The notes beneath the pieces were generated by a model that made no database searches, was not told the origin of the DNA, and saw nothing but the letters and a program-made list of their open reading frames with translations. Below, piece after piece: positions 26,029 through 35,268 of a DNA stretch of 64,000 bases. The translations under genes were made by a program, and so were the position numbers. Source of the stretch: Natrinema pallidum DSM 3751 (lineage in GTDB: Archaea > Halobacteriota > Halobacteria > Halobacteriales > Natrialbaceae); NCBI RefSeq assembly GCF_000337615.1, contig NZ_AOII01000041.1:1-64000 (forward strand), in the 5' to 3' direction. Numbering within the stretch: the first letter of the stretch is position 1; every line of letters begins with the position of its first letter.

Positions 26029-29000
26029 TCACATGAAGTCCTCGATCCCGCTCTGCTTGTTCTTGTCGTTTTCGAAGATACTCTCGAGTGAGCGCTCCAA
26101 GACCTCTAAGCGTTGTTTCGTGTAGTCACGGCAGTCGTACTCGTCGGCGACCTGAATGGCGGTCTGCATGTACTTGTTGACCGATCCCTTGTGAACGGTG
26201 AGATTGACGCGACCGCCACACTCCCGACAGTCGCCGGTCAGGGGCATCCGCCGGAACTTCTCGCCGCAGTCGAGACAGCGCGTTTCCTGTCGGGAGAAGG
26301 CCCGCAGGTTCCCGATGAGGTCCGGCAGGAAGTGGTACTCGATGACCCGTTCGGCCACGTCCGTCTCGTCGACGGCCTCGAGTTTGCGCGACAGCTCGAG
26401 CTGGGCGTCCATCTTGTCCATCATCGAGCCCAGCGTCTTGTACGCCGAGAGGTCCGGCCCCATCGCGATGTTGGTGGTATCGTGGGTGTGGTCGAAGCCG
26501 GTGTACTCCAGGTCGGTACCGAGGTTTTCCTCGGCGATTTCGATGTCGACATCCTCGGGGTCGGCCTGCTCGCGGGTCGCGAGATAGAAGTCGCGGGGGT
26601 ACTGCGTGACGACGTCCATGTTGTGGGCTTCGTCGTCGATCTCGGAGGGATCGATCCGGGAGGACATGACCAGCGGGGCGTCCATCTTCCCCCCGCGCTG
26701 GTCGGGCAGAAACGTCTTACTAAAGTTAAGTAACCCGTCAAGTAGCAGCATCACGCAGTCCTCGTCACCGTCACAATTCCGTCGTTTAGCGGCGTGAAAG
26801 TACGGATGTGCGTATCCCACGGCCGCGCTCGTGAAACCAATCACCCTCCCGACAGTTGCTGCCGAGGTGTGAGGGGCCATCCCGAAGACGAGTTCCCCCA
26901 CCAAGTCCTGGCGGTCCTCGAACTCGTAGAAGGACCCGAGGCCGTAGTACTGCTCGAGCAGGTCGTCGATGAAGCCGGCGGTCCGCAGCATGTGTTCGGC
27001 CGCGCCGTCCGAGAGGACGATGTCCTGCACTTTGAGTTCGACCAGCTGGTCCTCGTGAGTCAGGGGTTCGCCGTGGATGTCTTCCTCGTAGCCGAGCGCC
27101 TGGAGTTGGCCGACATCGATATCGAGTTCGCTGGCCCGAACCGACGTGACCGGGAGGTCGGTCATGTCGTAGCGGACGGTCCCGTCCTTGAACGAAGAAA
27201 CGTCGTGTTTGGCCCGCAGAATGCCCTTCTCGATCGGTTCGGGGACCTTGATCCGCGACGAGAGTCCCTTGACGCCTTTGAGGATCTCGAAGGCGTTCTC
27301 GCGTTCCCCAACTGACTCGAGGGCGCTTCGGAACTCGTCGTTGACGTCGATTTCGCGGGTCTCGACGCAGGTACCCTCGCGCTCGCAGCGGTCACACTCC
27401 ACGCGGCCGGCCTCGTCGGGCTCGAGGGACTGGTCGCAGTCGGGGCAGCGATAGTCCGGCGTGGTGCGGTCGTCGCAGTCCGGACAGCGGTTCTTGAAGG
27501 TCTCGGTCCCACACGAGTTACAGCGCTGGCGACCGACCTCGAGTTCGACGACGCCGGGGGTGTCGGACATCGTCTCGGCGTGTTTGGCGGCGTCGGCGAC
27601 GTTGCGCTGTGTACCGCCGGCCTCGCCGATCGGGAACAGCGTATGGACCGCCGGGCTCAGATCGCGGCTCTCGGACTTCTCCGGTCGGCCCATCCGGTTG
27701 CCGATCCGCGTGGGCGCGCGTTCGCGAACCTGGAACGGCGCGACCTCGTTGACCGCCTCGATGGCGTTGTCGCCCGCCGCTTCGTGACCCCAGGTACGGG
27801 CGCGATCGGAGAGGTCGTCGTCCGACCACGTCCGCTCGAGTTCGATCGCCGTCGCCCGTTCCTCGCGCTCGAGCGCAGCGCCGTCGGCGGCAGTACGCCG
27901 GGGCTCGAAGCCGACCGAGCGGACGAACGGCCGCCAGTCGTCGATCTCGATGCGGTCCTCGCCGGGCCGCTGACGGTGTTCGATGACGATCGTCTCGAGG
28001 GCGTCGGCGACGGTGTCGTCGGACGCGAGGACGAGGATGCTGTCGTCCCCGTTGCCGTCGACGCTGCCGTCGCCGTCGCGCTCGATCCGACCCTCGGCGA
28101 CCGCCGCCGCGAGGTCGCAAAAGGCGTCGACCGAGATGTCGTGCCATAGGTAGGTGTACTCGGGATGGAGGGGGGCATCGTACTCCGTGGCCCACTCGAC
28201 GGCCTCCTCGGGGTCGGGAAACTCGAGATCGATCCGTGGATCGTCCTCAAGGGCCTGTACGTCGACGCCGGCGGCCGCAAGGTCCTGAACCCACCACTCG
28301 TAGGTGTAGGAGGCGGGCGCAAGGGGGTGGTTGTTCTCGACGAATTCACCGTAGTTGACCAGGTATTCGCCGAGGTCGAGGATTTTCTCGACGCCGTTTC
28401 TGATCTCGAGGGCATCTTCGGGGTCGTCGATCCGGCGGACATCGCCGTTGGCGAGTTTGACCGTCGGCCCCTCGATGGAGTCGACGGGGACGACGCCGGC
28501 GGCCTTGCCGGGCCGTTCGGTCTTGATCTGAGTGCCCGTCGCGAGGAAGTCGTCGACCAGGTGCATCGCGGCGGGGTGGACGCCGGCGGTCGCGAAGCCG
28601 TGGTTGCGCGCGCGGCCGTAGCGCAGTCGGAACCCGCCCTCAGCACAGGGATGGGAGAAGACCGGTCGGCCGGCGATCAGGTCCCGGAGGAACTTCTCGG
28701 AGGTGTCGACGCGGGGCGGTCCCTCGGGGTCGTCGGCGGTGTCGTCACCGTCGTCACCATCGTCCCCGTCGTCCGTGTCCGCGTCCACGTCGGCGTCGTC
28801 CGACGACACATCGTCGGCATCGTCCCCGTCGTCGGCGGCCTCGGCCTCGTCGTCGTAGTTACCGTCGATGAGGTCCTGCAGCCACGGCCAGTCGATCTCG
28901 TCTAGGTTCCGGGTGTAGCGCTGGATCTTCGGGGCCTTCAGCGCGATCCCCTCCCCGAGGACGAGACACATCCCGCCGCGGGCGCTGTTGGTATCGACCC

Positions 29001-29691
29001 GCTCGAGGTCGCGGAAGCCCGAGACCTCCTCGTCGCCGGTGGCCTCCCCGTCTAACATGATCGGGAGGTGGTTGGCGATGAATTTGGCCTCCTTCGCCTT
29101 CGGGCAGTACTGGAGTCCCGTCTCCTTGTCGTAGAGGGCGATCTCCTCGGCGTAGCGCTCGACCTCCTCCTGGCGGGCGTTGAACTGCTCGATGCCGACG
29201 AGTGCGCGCGTGTAGTCGGCCACGAGCACCGACAGCGCCTGTGCAGTCCCCCCGGCGGAGCGGATCGGGCCGGCGTAGTAGACGTTGACGAACTCCGTCC
29301 CGTCGTCGTTCTCGAGGATTTCGACCTTGTCGATCCCCTCGATCGGGGCGGCGACGACGCCCTCCGTCAGCAGGGCGACCGCGGTCCGGACCGCACCCTC
29401 GACCTTGCCCGCTCTGGTCTCGTAGTCACCGACGCGTCCCTCGGCGAAGTCCTCGGCGAGTTCGAGGGCCGCCTCCTCGCGTGACATCTGGCACTCGAGT
29501 TCGCGGACCCGCTCGGCGACGCCGTCGATCCCGAGGATGTTCTCGACGCGGTCGGCCATGTCCTTGGCGACCGGAATCTCGACCTCCGGTTTCGGATCGC
29601 CGCCCCGTTCTTTGGCCCGTTCGGCGACATCGAAGGCGTCATCGAGTTGGTCCTCGAGCCGCCGGAAGTAGCGTTCGTCTTCCGGGCGCAT
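26029..29691 (-). CDS. polC: DNA polymerase D (family D) large subunit DP2
   Basis: The 1220-residue catalytic subunit of the archaeal replicative polymerase PolD, which works with the small exonuclease subunit DP1 and the PCNA clamp. Supporting features are the N-terminal RPEDERYFRRLEDQLDDAF, YYAGPIRSAGGTAQALSVLV near residue 140, zinc ribbons with C-x2-C pairs near 715-780, the catalytic acidic motif NCDGDEDCVMLLLDGLLNF near residue 970, and a further C-x2-C ribbon near 1160. The end QSGIEDFM fits a PCNA-interacting (PIP) box. An acidic aspartate-rich insert at about residues 277-327 is a haloarchaeal linker. No intein is present. It is read from the PPC-domain gene immediately upstream (1-base gap). 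Confidence 0.96.
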   Translation of the reverse strand: MRPEDERYFRRLEDQLDDAFDVAERAKERGGDPKPEVEIPVAKDMADRVENILGIDGVAERVRELECQMSREEAALELAEDFAEGRVGDYETRAGKVEGAVRTAVALLTEGVVAAPIEGIDKVEILENDDGTEFVNVYYAGPIRSAGGTAQALSVLVADYTRALVGIEQFNARQEEVERYAEEIALYDKETGLQYCPKAKEAKFIANHLPIMLDGEATGDEEVSGFRDLERVDTNSARGGMCLVLGEGIALKAPKIQRYTRNLDEIDWPWLQDLIDGNYDDEAEAADDGDDADDVSSDDADVDADTDDGDDGDDGDDTADDPEGPPRVDTSEKFLRDLIAGRPVFSHPCAEGGFRLRYGRARNHGFATAGVHPAAMHLVDDFLATGTQIKTERPGKAAGVVPVDSIEGPTVKLANGDVRRIDDPEDALEIRNGVEKILDLGEYLVNYGEFVENNHPLAPASYTYEWWVQDLAAAGVDVQALEDDPRIDLEFPDPEEAVEWATEYDAPLHPEYTYLWHDISVDAFCDLAAAVAEGRIERDGDGSVDGNGDDSILVLASDDTVADALETIVIEHRQRPGEDRIEIDDWRPFVRSVGFEPRRTAADGAALEREERATAIELERTWSDDDLSDRARTWGHEAAGDNAIEAVNEVAPFQVRERAPTRIGNRMGRPEKSESRDLSPAVHTLFPIGEAGGTQRNVADAAKHAETMSDTPGVVELEVGRQRCNSCGTETFKNRCPDCDDRTTPDYRCPDCDQSLEPDEAGRVECDRCEREGTCVETREIDVNDEFRSALESVGERENAFEILKGVKGLSSRIKVPEPIEKGILRAKHDVSSFKDGTVRYDMTDLPVTSVRASELDIDVGQLQALGYEEDIHGEPLTHEDQLVELKVQDIVLSDGAAEHMLRTAGFIDDLLEQYYGLGSFYEFEDRQDLVGELVFGMAPHTSAATVGRVIGFTSAAVGYAHPYFHAAKRRNCDGDEDCVMLLLDGLLNFSKTFLPDQRGGKMDAPLVMSSRIDPSEIDDEAHNMDVVTQYPRDFYLATREQADPEDVDIEIAEENLGTDLEYTGFDHTHDTTNIAMGPDLSAYKTLGSMMDKMDAQLELSRKLEAVDETDVAERVIEYHFLPDLIGNLRAFSRQETRCLDCGEKFRRMPLTGDCRECGGRVNLTVHKGSVNKYMQTAIQVADEYDCRDYTKQRLEVLERSLESIFENDKNKQSGIEDFM

Positions 29692-29692
29692 G

Positions 29693-30112
29693 TTAGAGCC
29701 AGAGGTCGAGTTCGGTGGTGTCGTCGTACTCGCGCTCGAGAGGCTCCTCGAAGACGCGCATGTGGACTTCGCCGGCCCAGACTGTCGCCTCGTTCAGGTG
29801 GCCGGCGACCGACTCGCCGTCCGGCCCCGAGAGGACCGCGTGAGTGTGGGCAAAGCGTTCGCCGTCGAACCACGAGACGTTCCCCGTACAACTCGCGACC
29901 TCGAGCGGGTCGTCGAACGCGATCGACTCGTACTCGCAGGCGTCCTGATCGTAGAACCACAGTTCGGCGTCCTGGACCGCACCGAGCGCTGTAAACCAGG
30001 CGGCGTCGGCCTCGACCGCGTCGGCGAGCGACTCGATCTGGGCCCGCCAGTCGGCACCCGTCTCGAGGCGGGCGACGTACTCACCCGTGGTCTCGACGGC
30101 TCGATAGTTCAT
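29693..30112 (-). CDS. PPC (DUF296) domain protein upstream of polC
   Basis: A 139-residue protein consisting of a single PPC/DUF296 domain, the fold used in plants next to AT-hooks and in prokaryotes as a stand-alone trimeric protein of unclear function. Visible elements are RLETGADWRAQIESLADAVE, AWFTALGAVQDAELWFYDQ, and HAVLSGPDGESVAGHLNEAT with AGEVHMRVFEEP. The stop is one base from the polymerase start, so both are probably on one transcript; this pairing suggests a nucleic-acid-linked role but does not prove one. ATG at 30112. Confidence 0.85.
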   Translation of the reverse strand: MNYRAVETTGEYVARLETGADWRAQIESLADAVEADAAWFTALGAVQDAELWFYDQDACEYESIAFDDPLEVASCTGNVSWFDGERFAHTHAVLSGPDGESVAGHLNEATVWAGEVHMRVFEEPLEREYDDTTELDLWL

Positions 30113-30330
30113 ATCCAGCTACTGGATCGGCCGATAGAAAAAGCTCATCGTTTGTTCGGAGGGGAATACGGACGTGACTGTGGTAGTAGCAAACATCGAT
30201 GGCTATTAATAATACGAACTACTTCCCACACAGATATGGGAGACCATCACCATCGAACATGCATGACGCCTCGACAACTAGTTACGTTCCAGGATAGAAC
30301 TTTCCGGCATATATAGCGTTAACACCAAAA

Positions 30331-30340
30331 ATTATATATT
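30331..30340 (+). promoter_or_regulatory. TATA box of the peptide importer operon
   Basis: ATTATATATT at 30331-30340 lies about 26-35 bases before the ATG at 30366 and is the strongest TATA in this AT-rich 250-base leader. It implies a nearly leaderless transcript for the operon. An upstream GTTC-N7-GAAC pair (about 30285-30299) might be an operator, but this is weak. Confidence 0.6.
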
Positions 30341-30365
30341 CCATCTCATAGGAGTTGTCATTGGT

Positions 30366-31949
30366 ATGTCAAACCACACGTCAGAACTGTCCCGACGACG
30401 GCTACTCGCGTCGGGCACTGCCGTCTCCGCGGCAGCGATCGCAGGGTGTATCGGTGGGAGCAGTAGCGACGGTGAAGTGTTCCACTACACGCAGGAAAAG
30501 TCTCGAGAGGACCAGTACGATCCTATCGTCTCGAACGACACCTACAGCTTTCAGGTGATCGAACGGGTCTTCGACGGACTCTACGAGTACAACGAGGGAC
30601 TCGAATTACAGCCCAAAATCGCGGCGGGCGAACCGACGGTCGAGCGCGATGGAACCCGGTATATCTTCGACATCAAGGAGGCCGCAACGTTCCACAACGG
30701 TGACGACGTGACCGCCGCCGACGTGGGTCACTCGTTTACCGCGCCGGTCGAAGAGACAACGGAGAACGCCGCCGAATACAACATGATCGAGAGCACCGAG
30801 GTCATCGACGACTACCAGCTACAGGTCGACCTCGGTGACGATCCGTACGGCCCGTTCGAACTCACGACGATGGGCGTCCCGGTGGTTCCCAAGGACATCC
30901 GGACCGACGATCGCGACAAGTTCAACAAGGACCCGATCGGTGCGGGGCCGTTCAAGTTCGCCGAACCCGGGGACAACTACGTCGAGGTCGAGAAATGGGA
31001 CGACTACTGGGGCGATCTGGAACCGAACGTCGAGCGAATCCGCTTCAAAGCCCACGACGACAACGCAGGTCGCGTCTCCAGCATCCGTTCCGGAGACACC
31101 GACGTGATCTCGGAGGTTCCCAACGAGGACTGGGACGTGCTCAAGAACGAAGAGAACATCAACCTCCATTCCTCGGAGAGTTCGACGTACATGTACATGG
31201 CCTTCAATTGTAACGAAGGGCCGACGACCAATCTCGAGGTACGACAGGCGATCGCCCACTCGTTCTCGATGGAGAGCTTCATCGAGAGCAGCGCCGAAAA
31301 CGTGACTACCCCGATGTACAGTCCGATTCCGCCGGTCGTCAACGAAGTCTGGGGGTTCCCGGAAGACGAGTACAAGGACATGCTGCCGGAGTACGACCCC
31401 GACCGAGCGAAGTCGTTGCTCGACGAACACGCACCGGACGACTTCGAGCCAACGATCCTCACGCCGTCGGGACTTCGGGCACAGCTCGCGGAACGAATCG
31501 CCACCCGACTCGACGCAATCGGCTACGGTGCCGACGTCCAACAACTCAACTTCGCGACGCTGCTCGACAAGTACCACACGGGCAACGCCGACGATTACCA
31601 GATGTACCTGCTGGGATGGTCCGGCGGTGGCGACCCGGACGACTACTTATATGCACTGTTCCACGAGAGCCAGACCGGTGCAACCGGCAACCAGGGCCAC
31701 TACTACGAAGGGAGCGATTCCTTCCACGACGACCTCCTTCGGGCGCGGAACATGGCCGACCAAGATGAGCGATACGACATCTACGACCCCATTATTCGGG
31801 AGATCGTCGAGCAGATTCCGGTCCTGCCGGCGTTCACGCAGGACAACACGATGGCGTCACGCGACTACGTGAACGACCTCCAGGCCCATCCGGACTCCGC
31901 GACGAACCCGGTCTTCGTCTCCGATTACGCCAACGTCTCAATAGAATGA
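30366..31949 (+). CDS. Dipeptide/oligopeptide ABC transporter, substrate-binding lipoprotein
   Basis: A 527-residue solute-binding protein (SBP family 5). It has a Tat signal with SRRRLLASG near residue 10 and a lipobox ending AAIAGC near residue 28, so it is exported folded and lipid-anchored outside the membrane. Family features include ERVFDGLYEYNEGLEL, AATFHNGDDVTAADVGHSFT, GAGPFKFAEPGDNYVEVEKW, and a late QIPVLPAFTQDN. It delivers peptides (or in some members sugars or metal complexes) to the two permeases encoded next. The operon order is typical: binding protein, two permeases, two ATPases. Confidence 0.94.
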   Translation: MSNHTSELSRRRLLASGTAVSAAAIAGCIGGSSSDGEVFHYTQEKSREDQYDPIVSNDTYSFQVIERVFDGLYEYNEGLELQPKIAAGEPTVERDGTRYIFDIKEAATFHNGDDVTAADVGHSFTAPVEETTENAAEYNMIESTEVIDDYQLQVDLGDDPYGPFELTTMGVPVVPKDIRTDDRDKFNKDPIGAGPFKFAEPGDNYVEVEKWDDYWGDLEPNVERIRFKAHDDNAGRVSSIRSGDTDVISEVPNEDWDVLKNEENINLHSSESSTYMYMAFNCNEGPTTNLEVRQAIAHSFSMESFIESSAENVTTPMYSPIPPVVNEVWGFPEDEYKDMLPEYDPDRAKSLLDEHAPDDFEPTILTPSGLRAQLAERIATRLDAIGYGADVQQLNFATLLDKYHTGNADDYQMYLLGWSGGGDPDDYLYALFHESQTGATGNQGHYYEGSDSFHDDLLRARNMADQDERYDIYDPIIREIVEQIPVLPAFTQDNTMASRDYVNDLQAHPDSATNPVFVSDYANVSIE

Positions 31950-32063
31950 TTGATTTGGCTGGGAGAGATTCGCCGGGAGTACCGACGATTCCCTGAGCAT
32001 AGCGGGTTGAACGACCGCAAACGAAGATGACCGCGACGAATCAACGGACAGATTCACGGATTC

Positions 32064-33065
32064 ATGAAATTACTCAAATACGCGACATACAGGCTCTTGC
32101 AGTCGATCCCCGTCCTCATCGGGATCTCCATCATCACGTTTCTGCTTGCGAACCTGGGACCGGGCGACCCGGTCAGTCTCATGCTACAGGGGCAGGAACA
32201 AAACGAGGCGTTGGTACGGGCGATCGAACAACGGTACGGACTCAACAAACCGCTCCACGAGCGGTACCTCACGTACATGGGCGGCCTGCTAGAGGGAGAC
32301 CTCGGGCAGAGCATCCACTATCGACGGCCGGTAACCGATCTAATACTGGAACGGGTCGGGCCGACACTTCTATTGGTCCTGTCGGCATATGCGTTCGCCC
32401 TCGTCACGGCGATCCCGCTCGGAGTCATCGCCGCCAACAAGCGAAACGAACCGAGCGATCACGCGTCCCGAGTTGCCGCGCTCATCGGTGTCAGCACCCC
32501 ATCGTTCTGGATCGGGATCGTGCTGATATTGATCTTTGCCGTCAAACTCGAGTGGTTACCGTCGAGCGGACTCATCTATCCGTGGCGGCCCCCCAGTACC
32601 TATCGGTCGATAGACGGCCACCTCGAGCTGTACTATCAGTCGCTCAGACACTTGCTGTTGCCGATGATCGCACTGGGAACGCTGCAGATGGCGACGATCA
32701 TGCGCGTCGAACGGACCCAGATGATCGAATCACTGCAAGGCGAGTACGTCAAACTCGCCCGCGCGTACGGCGTTCCCGAGCGAACGATCCTGCGAAAGCA
32801 CGCGTTTCAGGTCGCCCAGTTACCGATCGTCACCATCGTCGGGGCCAACCTGTCGACGGCGATCGGCGGTGCCGTCATCGTCGAGACGGTGTTCAACATC
32901 AACGGCATGGGACAGCTATTCGTCGACTCGATCCAGCAAAACGACTATCAACTCATGATGGGGGTGACGATGATGCTTGGCGTGTTGTTCGTGCTCGGCG
33001 TCATCGTTACCGACATCTCGTATGCGTACATCGATCCACGGGTCACCTACGGTGAGAGTGAATAA
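32064..33065 (+). CDS. Peptide ABC transporter permease (DppB-like)
   Basis: A 333-residue permease with six membrane helices. It begins KLLKYATYRLLQSIPVLIGI, the standard DppB/OppB N-terminal helix, and contains the EAA-loop segment YVKLARAYGVPERTILRKHA near residue 230 that contacts the ATPase, plus VETVFNINGMGQLF. The gap after the binding-protein gene is 114 bases and there is no obvious terminator, so it is part of the same operon. The next gene starts 2 bases after its stop. Confidence 0.95.
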   Translation: MKLLKYATYRLLQSIPVLIGISIITFLLANLGPGDPVSLMLQGQEQNEALVRAIEQRYGLNKPLHERYLTYMGGLLEGDLGQSIHYRRPVTDLILERVGPTLLLVLSAYAFALVTAIPLGVIAANKRNEPSDHASRVAALIGVSTPSFWIGIVLILIFAVKLEWLPSSGLIYPWRPPSTYRSIDGHLELYYQSLRHLLLPMIALGTLQMATIMRVERTQMIESLQGEYVKLARAYGVPERTILRKHAFQVAQLPIVTIVGANLSTAIGGAVIVETVFNINGMGQLFVDSIQQNDYQLMMGVTMMLGVLFVLGVIVTDISYAYIDPRVTYGESE

Positions 33066-33067
33066 CT

Positions 33068-34099
33068 ATGGCAGTCGGTGAATCACAACTCGACGGCGAG
33101 ACGGAATCGGGAGCCGAAGACGAAGTCGAGGCACGTGTCGGGTGGCGGTACACCGTCGCACGGATCAAACAGGACACGACGGCCCGGTTGGGGTTGTACG
33201 TCGTGTCGTTTACGTTGTTCGTCGCGATGTACACCCTGATCGACAGCAACCTGTCACGGCTCACGTTCGGACAGGTGTCCAATTACACGTTCGCACAAGT
33301 GCTGCCGTTCTTCGATCACCCTACGCACATTCCGGATCCGGGTGAGGGCACCCAGCACATGCCGCCGTACTTCCCGCTGGCGGAGCAGTCGTGGAACCCG
33401 TTGCCGGCGGGCGGCACGCTCGAGCATCCACTGGGAACCGACCACACCGGCCGGGACTACTTCACCAGAGTCGTCTACGGCACGCAGGTGTCGGTGTTCG
33501 TCGGGCTCATCTCGACGTTTATCGGCCTCAGCGGTGGAACGGTCATCGGTGCCGTCGCGGGCTACTACGGTGGAAAAGTCGACGACATCCTGATGCGGAT
33601 CGTCGAGACGGTGTACGCCATCCCGCCGCTGATCCTCATCATCGTCTTCACCGTCTTCATCGGCGGGGCCAGCATCTGGTATGCGGTACTCGGTGTCGGG
33701 ATCGCCTTTATCCCGATCTTCGCCCGCATCATCCGGAGCCAGGTCCTGAGTGTCCGCGAAATGGACTACATCGAAGCCGCTCGAGCGGCCGGCGTGAGAG
33801 ACCGCAACATCATCATGCGACACGTCGTCCCCAACAGTTTCGCCCCGATGCTCGTGTACGCGACGCTCCAGATCGGCGTCACCATCCTCATCGTCGCGGG
33901 ACTCTCCTTCCTCGGGTACGGTGCACAGCCACCGACCCCGGACTGGGGACAGATGCTCAACATCGCGCATCGCAACTACATGCATTCGAATATCTGGCTC
34001 TCGATCTGGCCCGGTATCGCGATCATGATCACCATCATGGGCTTCAACCTGTTCGGCGACGGCCTGCAGGACGCCCTCGACCCACAGATTGACGATTAA
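33068..34099 (+). CDS. Peptide ABC transporter permease (DppC-like)
   Basis: A 343-residue permease. The N-terminal 40 residues are an acidic cytoplasmic extension, followed by a membrane helix, an extracellular stretch of about 70 residues containing HPLGTDHTGRDYFTRVVYGT, and the transport core with the EAA loop MDYIEAARAAGVRDRNIIMR. It ends GDGLQDALDPQIDD, which is typical of DppC. Two bases separate it from each neighbour in the operon, indicating coupled translation. It pairs with the DppB-like protein to form the channel. Confidence 0.95.
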   Translation: MAVGESQLDGETESGAEDEVEARVGWRYTVARIKQDTTARLGLYVVSFTLFVAMYTLIDSNLSRLTFGQVSNYTFAQVLPFFDHPTHIPDPGEGTQHMPPYFPLAEQSWNPLPAGGTLEHPLGTDHTGRDYFTRVVYGTQVSVFVGLISTFIGLSGGTVIGAVAGYYGGKVDDILMRIVETVYAIPPLILIIVFTVFIGGASIWYAVLGVGIAFIPIFARIIRSQVLSVREMDYIEAARAAGVRDRNIIMRHVVPNSFAPMLVYATLQIGVTILIVAGLSFLGYGAQPPTPDWGQMLNIAHRNYMHSNIWLSIWPGIAIMITIMGFNLFGDGLQDALDPQIDD

Positions 34100-34101
34100 C
34101 T

Positions 34102-35268
34102 ATGAGCTCCGAACCACTACTTCGCGTCGAGAACCTCAAGACGCAGTTCTTCACCGAGGAAGGTACAGTACGCGCGGTCGACGGCATCTCGTTCGAGGTC
34201 CGCGAGGGCGAGATCGTCGGCCTCGTCGGCGAGAGCGGCGCCGGGAAGTCGGTCGCCTCGATGAGCATCATGGGACTCGTCGAGAGTCCCGGCGAAATCG
34301 TCGGCGGCGAGATCACGTACAAGGGCGAGACCCTCTTCGGCCTCGAGGAGGGGCCGGACGGCGAACTCCGGGAGCGCGACGACATGCTCTCGAGCGAGGA
34401 GATTCGCACCCGAATCCGGGGCAACGAGATCGCGGTGATCTTCCAGGACCCGATGGAGTCGCTGAACCCCGTCTTCACCGTCGGCGGCCAACTGCGCGAG
34501 TTCATCGAACTCAACCGCGGGCTGCCGGAGGACGAGGCGCGAACGGAAGCGATCGACATGCTCCGCGAAGTGGGCATTCCGGACCCCGAAGAGCGCTACG
34601 ACGAGTACCCCCACCAGTTCTCCGGGGGGATGCGCCAGCGCGTCCTCATCGCGATGGCGCTAGCCTGTGAGCCCAGCCTCATCATCGCCGACGAGCCGAC
34701 GACGGCCCTAGACGTCACCGTCGAGGGACAGATCCTCGATCTCGTCGACGACCTCCAGGAGAAGTACGGGACGAGTTTTATCTGGGTCACCCACGATCTG
34801 GGCGTCGTCGCGGAGATCTGCGACCGGGTGAACGTCATGTATCTCGGCGAGATCGTCGAGAAAGCACCGGTCGACGACCTGTTCTACGATACCAAACATC
34901 CCTACACGAACGCCCTGTTGAACTCGATTCCCCGTCCCGACCGGACCGTTACGGAACTCGAGGCGATCGAGGGTGTGATGCCCGAAGCGATCAGCCCGCC
35001 GTCGGGCTGTCGGTTCCATCCGCGCTGTCCGGACGCGCGGGAGGTGTGTAAACGCGCCCATCCCGAGGCGAAGACGGTCGCCGACGCCGATGGGGAGCCA
35101 CATCAAGCGGCCTGTGTGAAACACGACGCGTTCGATGCGGGCTACGACCAGAGCTCGCCGCTCGAGGGAGCCGCGGTCGACGCCGGACCGGCGGCGGTCG
35201 AGGAGCCGGAGTCCGAGCTCACGGCAAATCCGGCCGGCGACGACAGCGGAGGTGAGCAGCGTGAGTAG
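34102..35268 (+). CDS. Peptide ABC transporter ATPase (DppD-like)
   Basis: A 388-residue ATP-binding subunit. Walker A is [11 protein letters not shown] near residue 48, the Q-loop is [11 protein letters not shown], the signature is FSGGMRQRV, Walker B is [12 protein letters not shown], and the switch histidine is in VTHDLG. After the core comes the oligopeptide-family C-terminal part with cysteines in [18 protein letters not shown] and AACVKHD, which in DppD/OppD proteins can hold an Fe-S cluster. A disordered acidic tail of about 45 residues follows. The next ATPase gene overlaps its end by 8 bases. Confidence 0.95.
   Translation: MSSEPLLRVENLKTQFFTEEGTVRAVDGISFEVREGEIVGLVGESGAGKSVASMSIMGLVESPGEIVGGEITYKGETLFGLEEGPDGELRERDDMLSSEEIRTRIRGNEIAVIFQDPMESLNPVFTVGGQLREFIELNRGLPEDEARTEAIDMLREVGIPDPEERYDEYPHQFSGGMRQRVLIAMALACEPSLIIADEPTTALDVTVEGQILDLVDDLQEKYGTSFIWVTHDLGVVAEICDRVNVMYLGEIVEKAPVDDLFYDTKHPYTNALLNSIPRPDRTVTELEAIEGVMPEAISPPSGCRFHPRCPDAREVCKRAHPEAKTVADADGEPHQAACVKHDAFDAGYDQSSPLEGAAVDAGPAAVEEPESELTANPAGDDSGGEQRE

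Noticed and set aside
26029-29691. Intein inside the polymerase D large subunit
   Set aside because: Many haloarchaeal copies carry inteins at the active site, but here the sequence around NCDGDEDCVMLLLDGLLNF is continuous and the length is normal.
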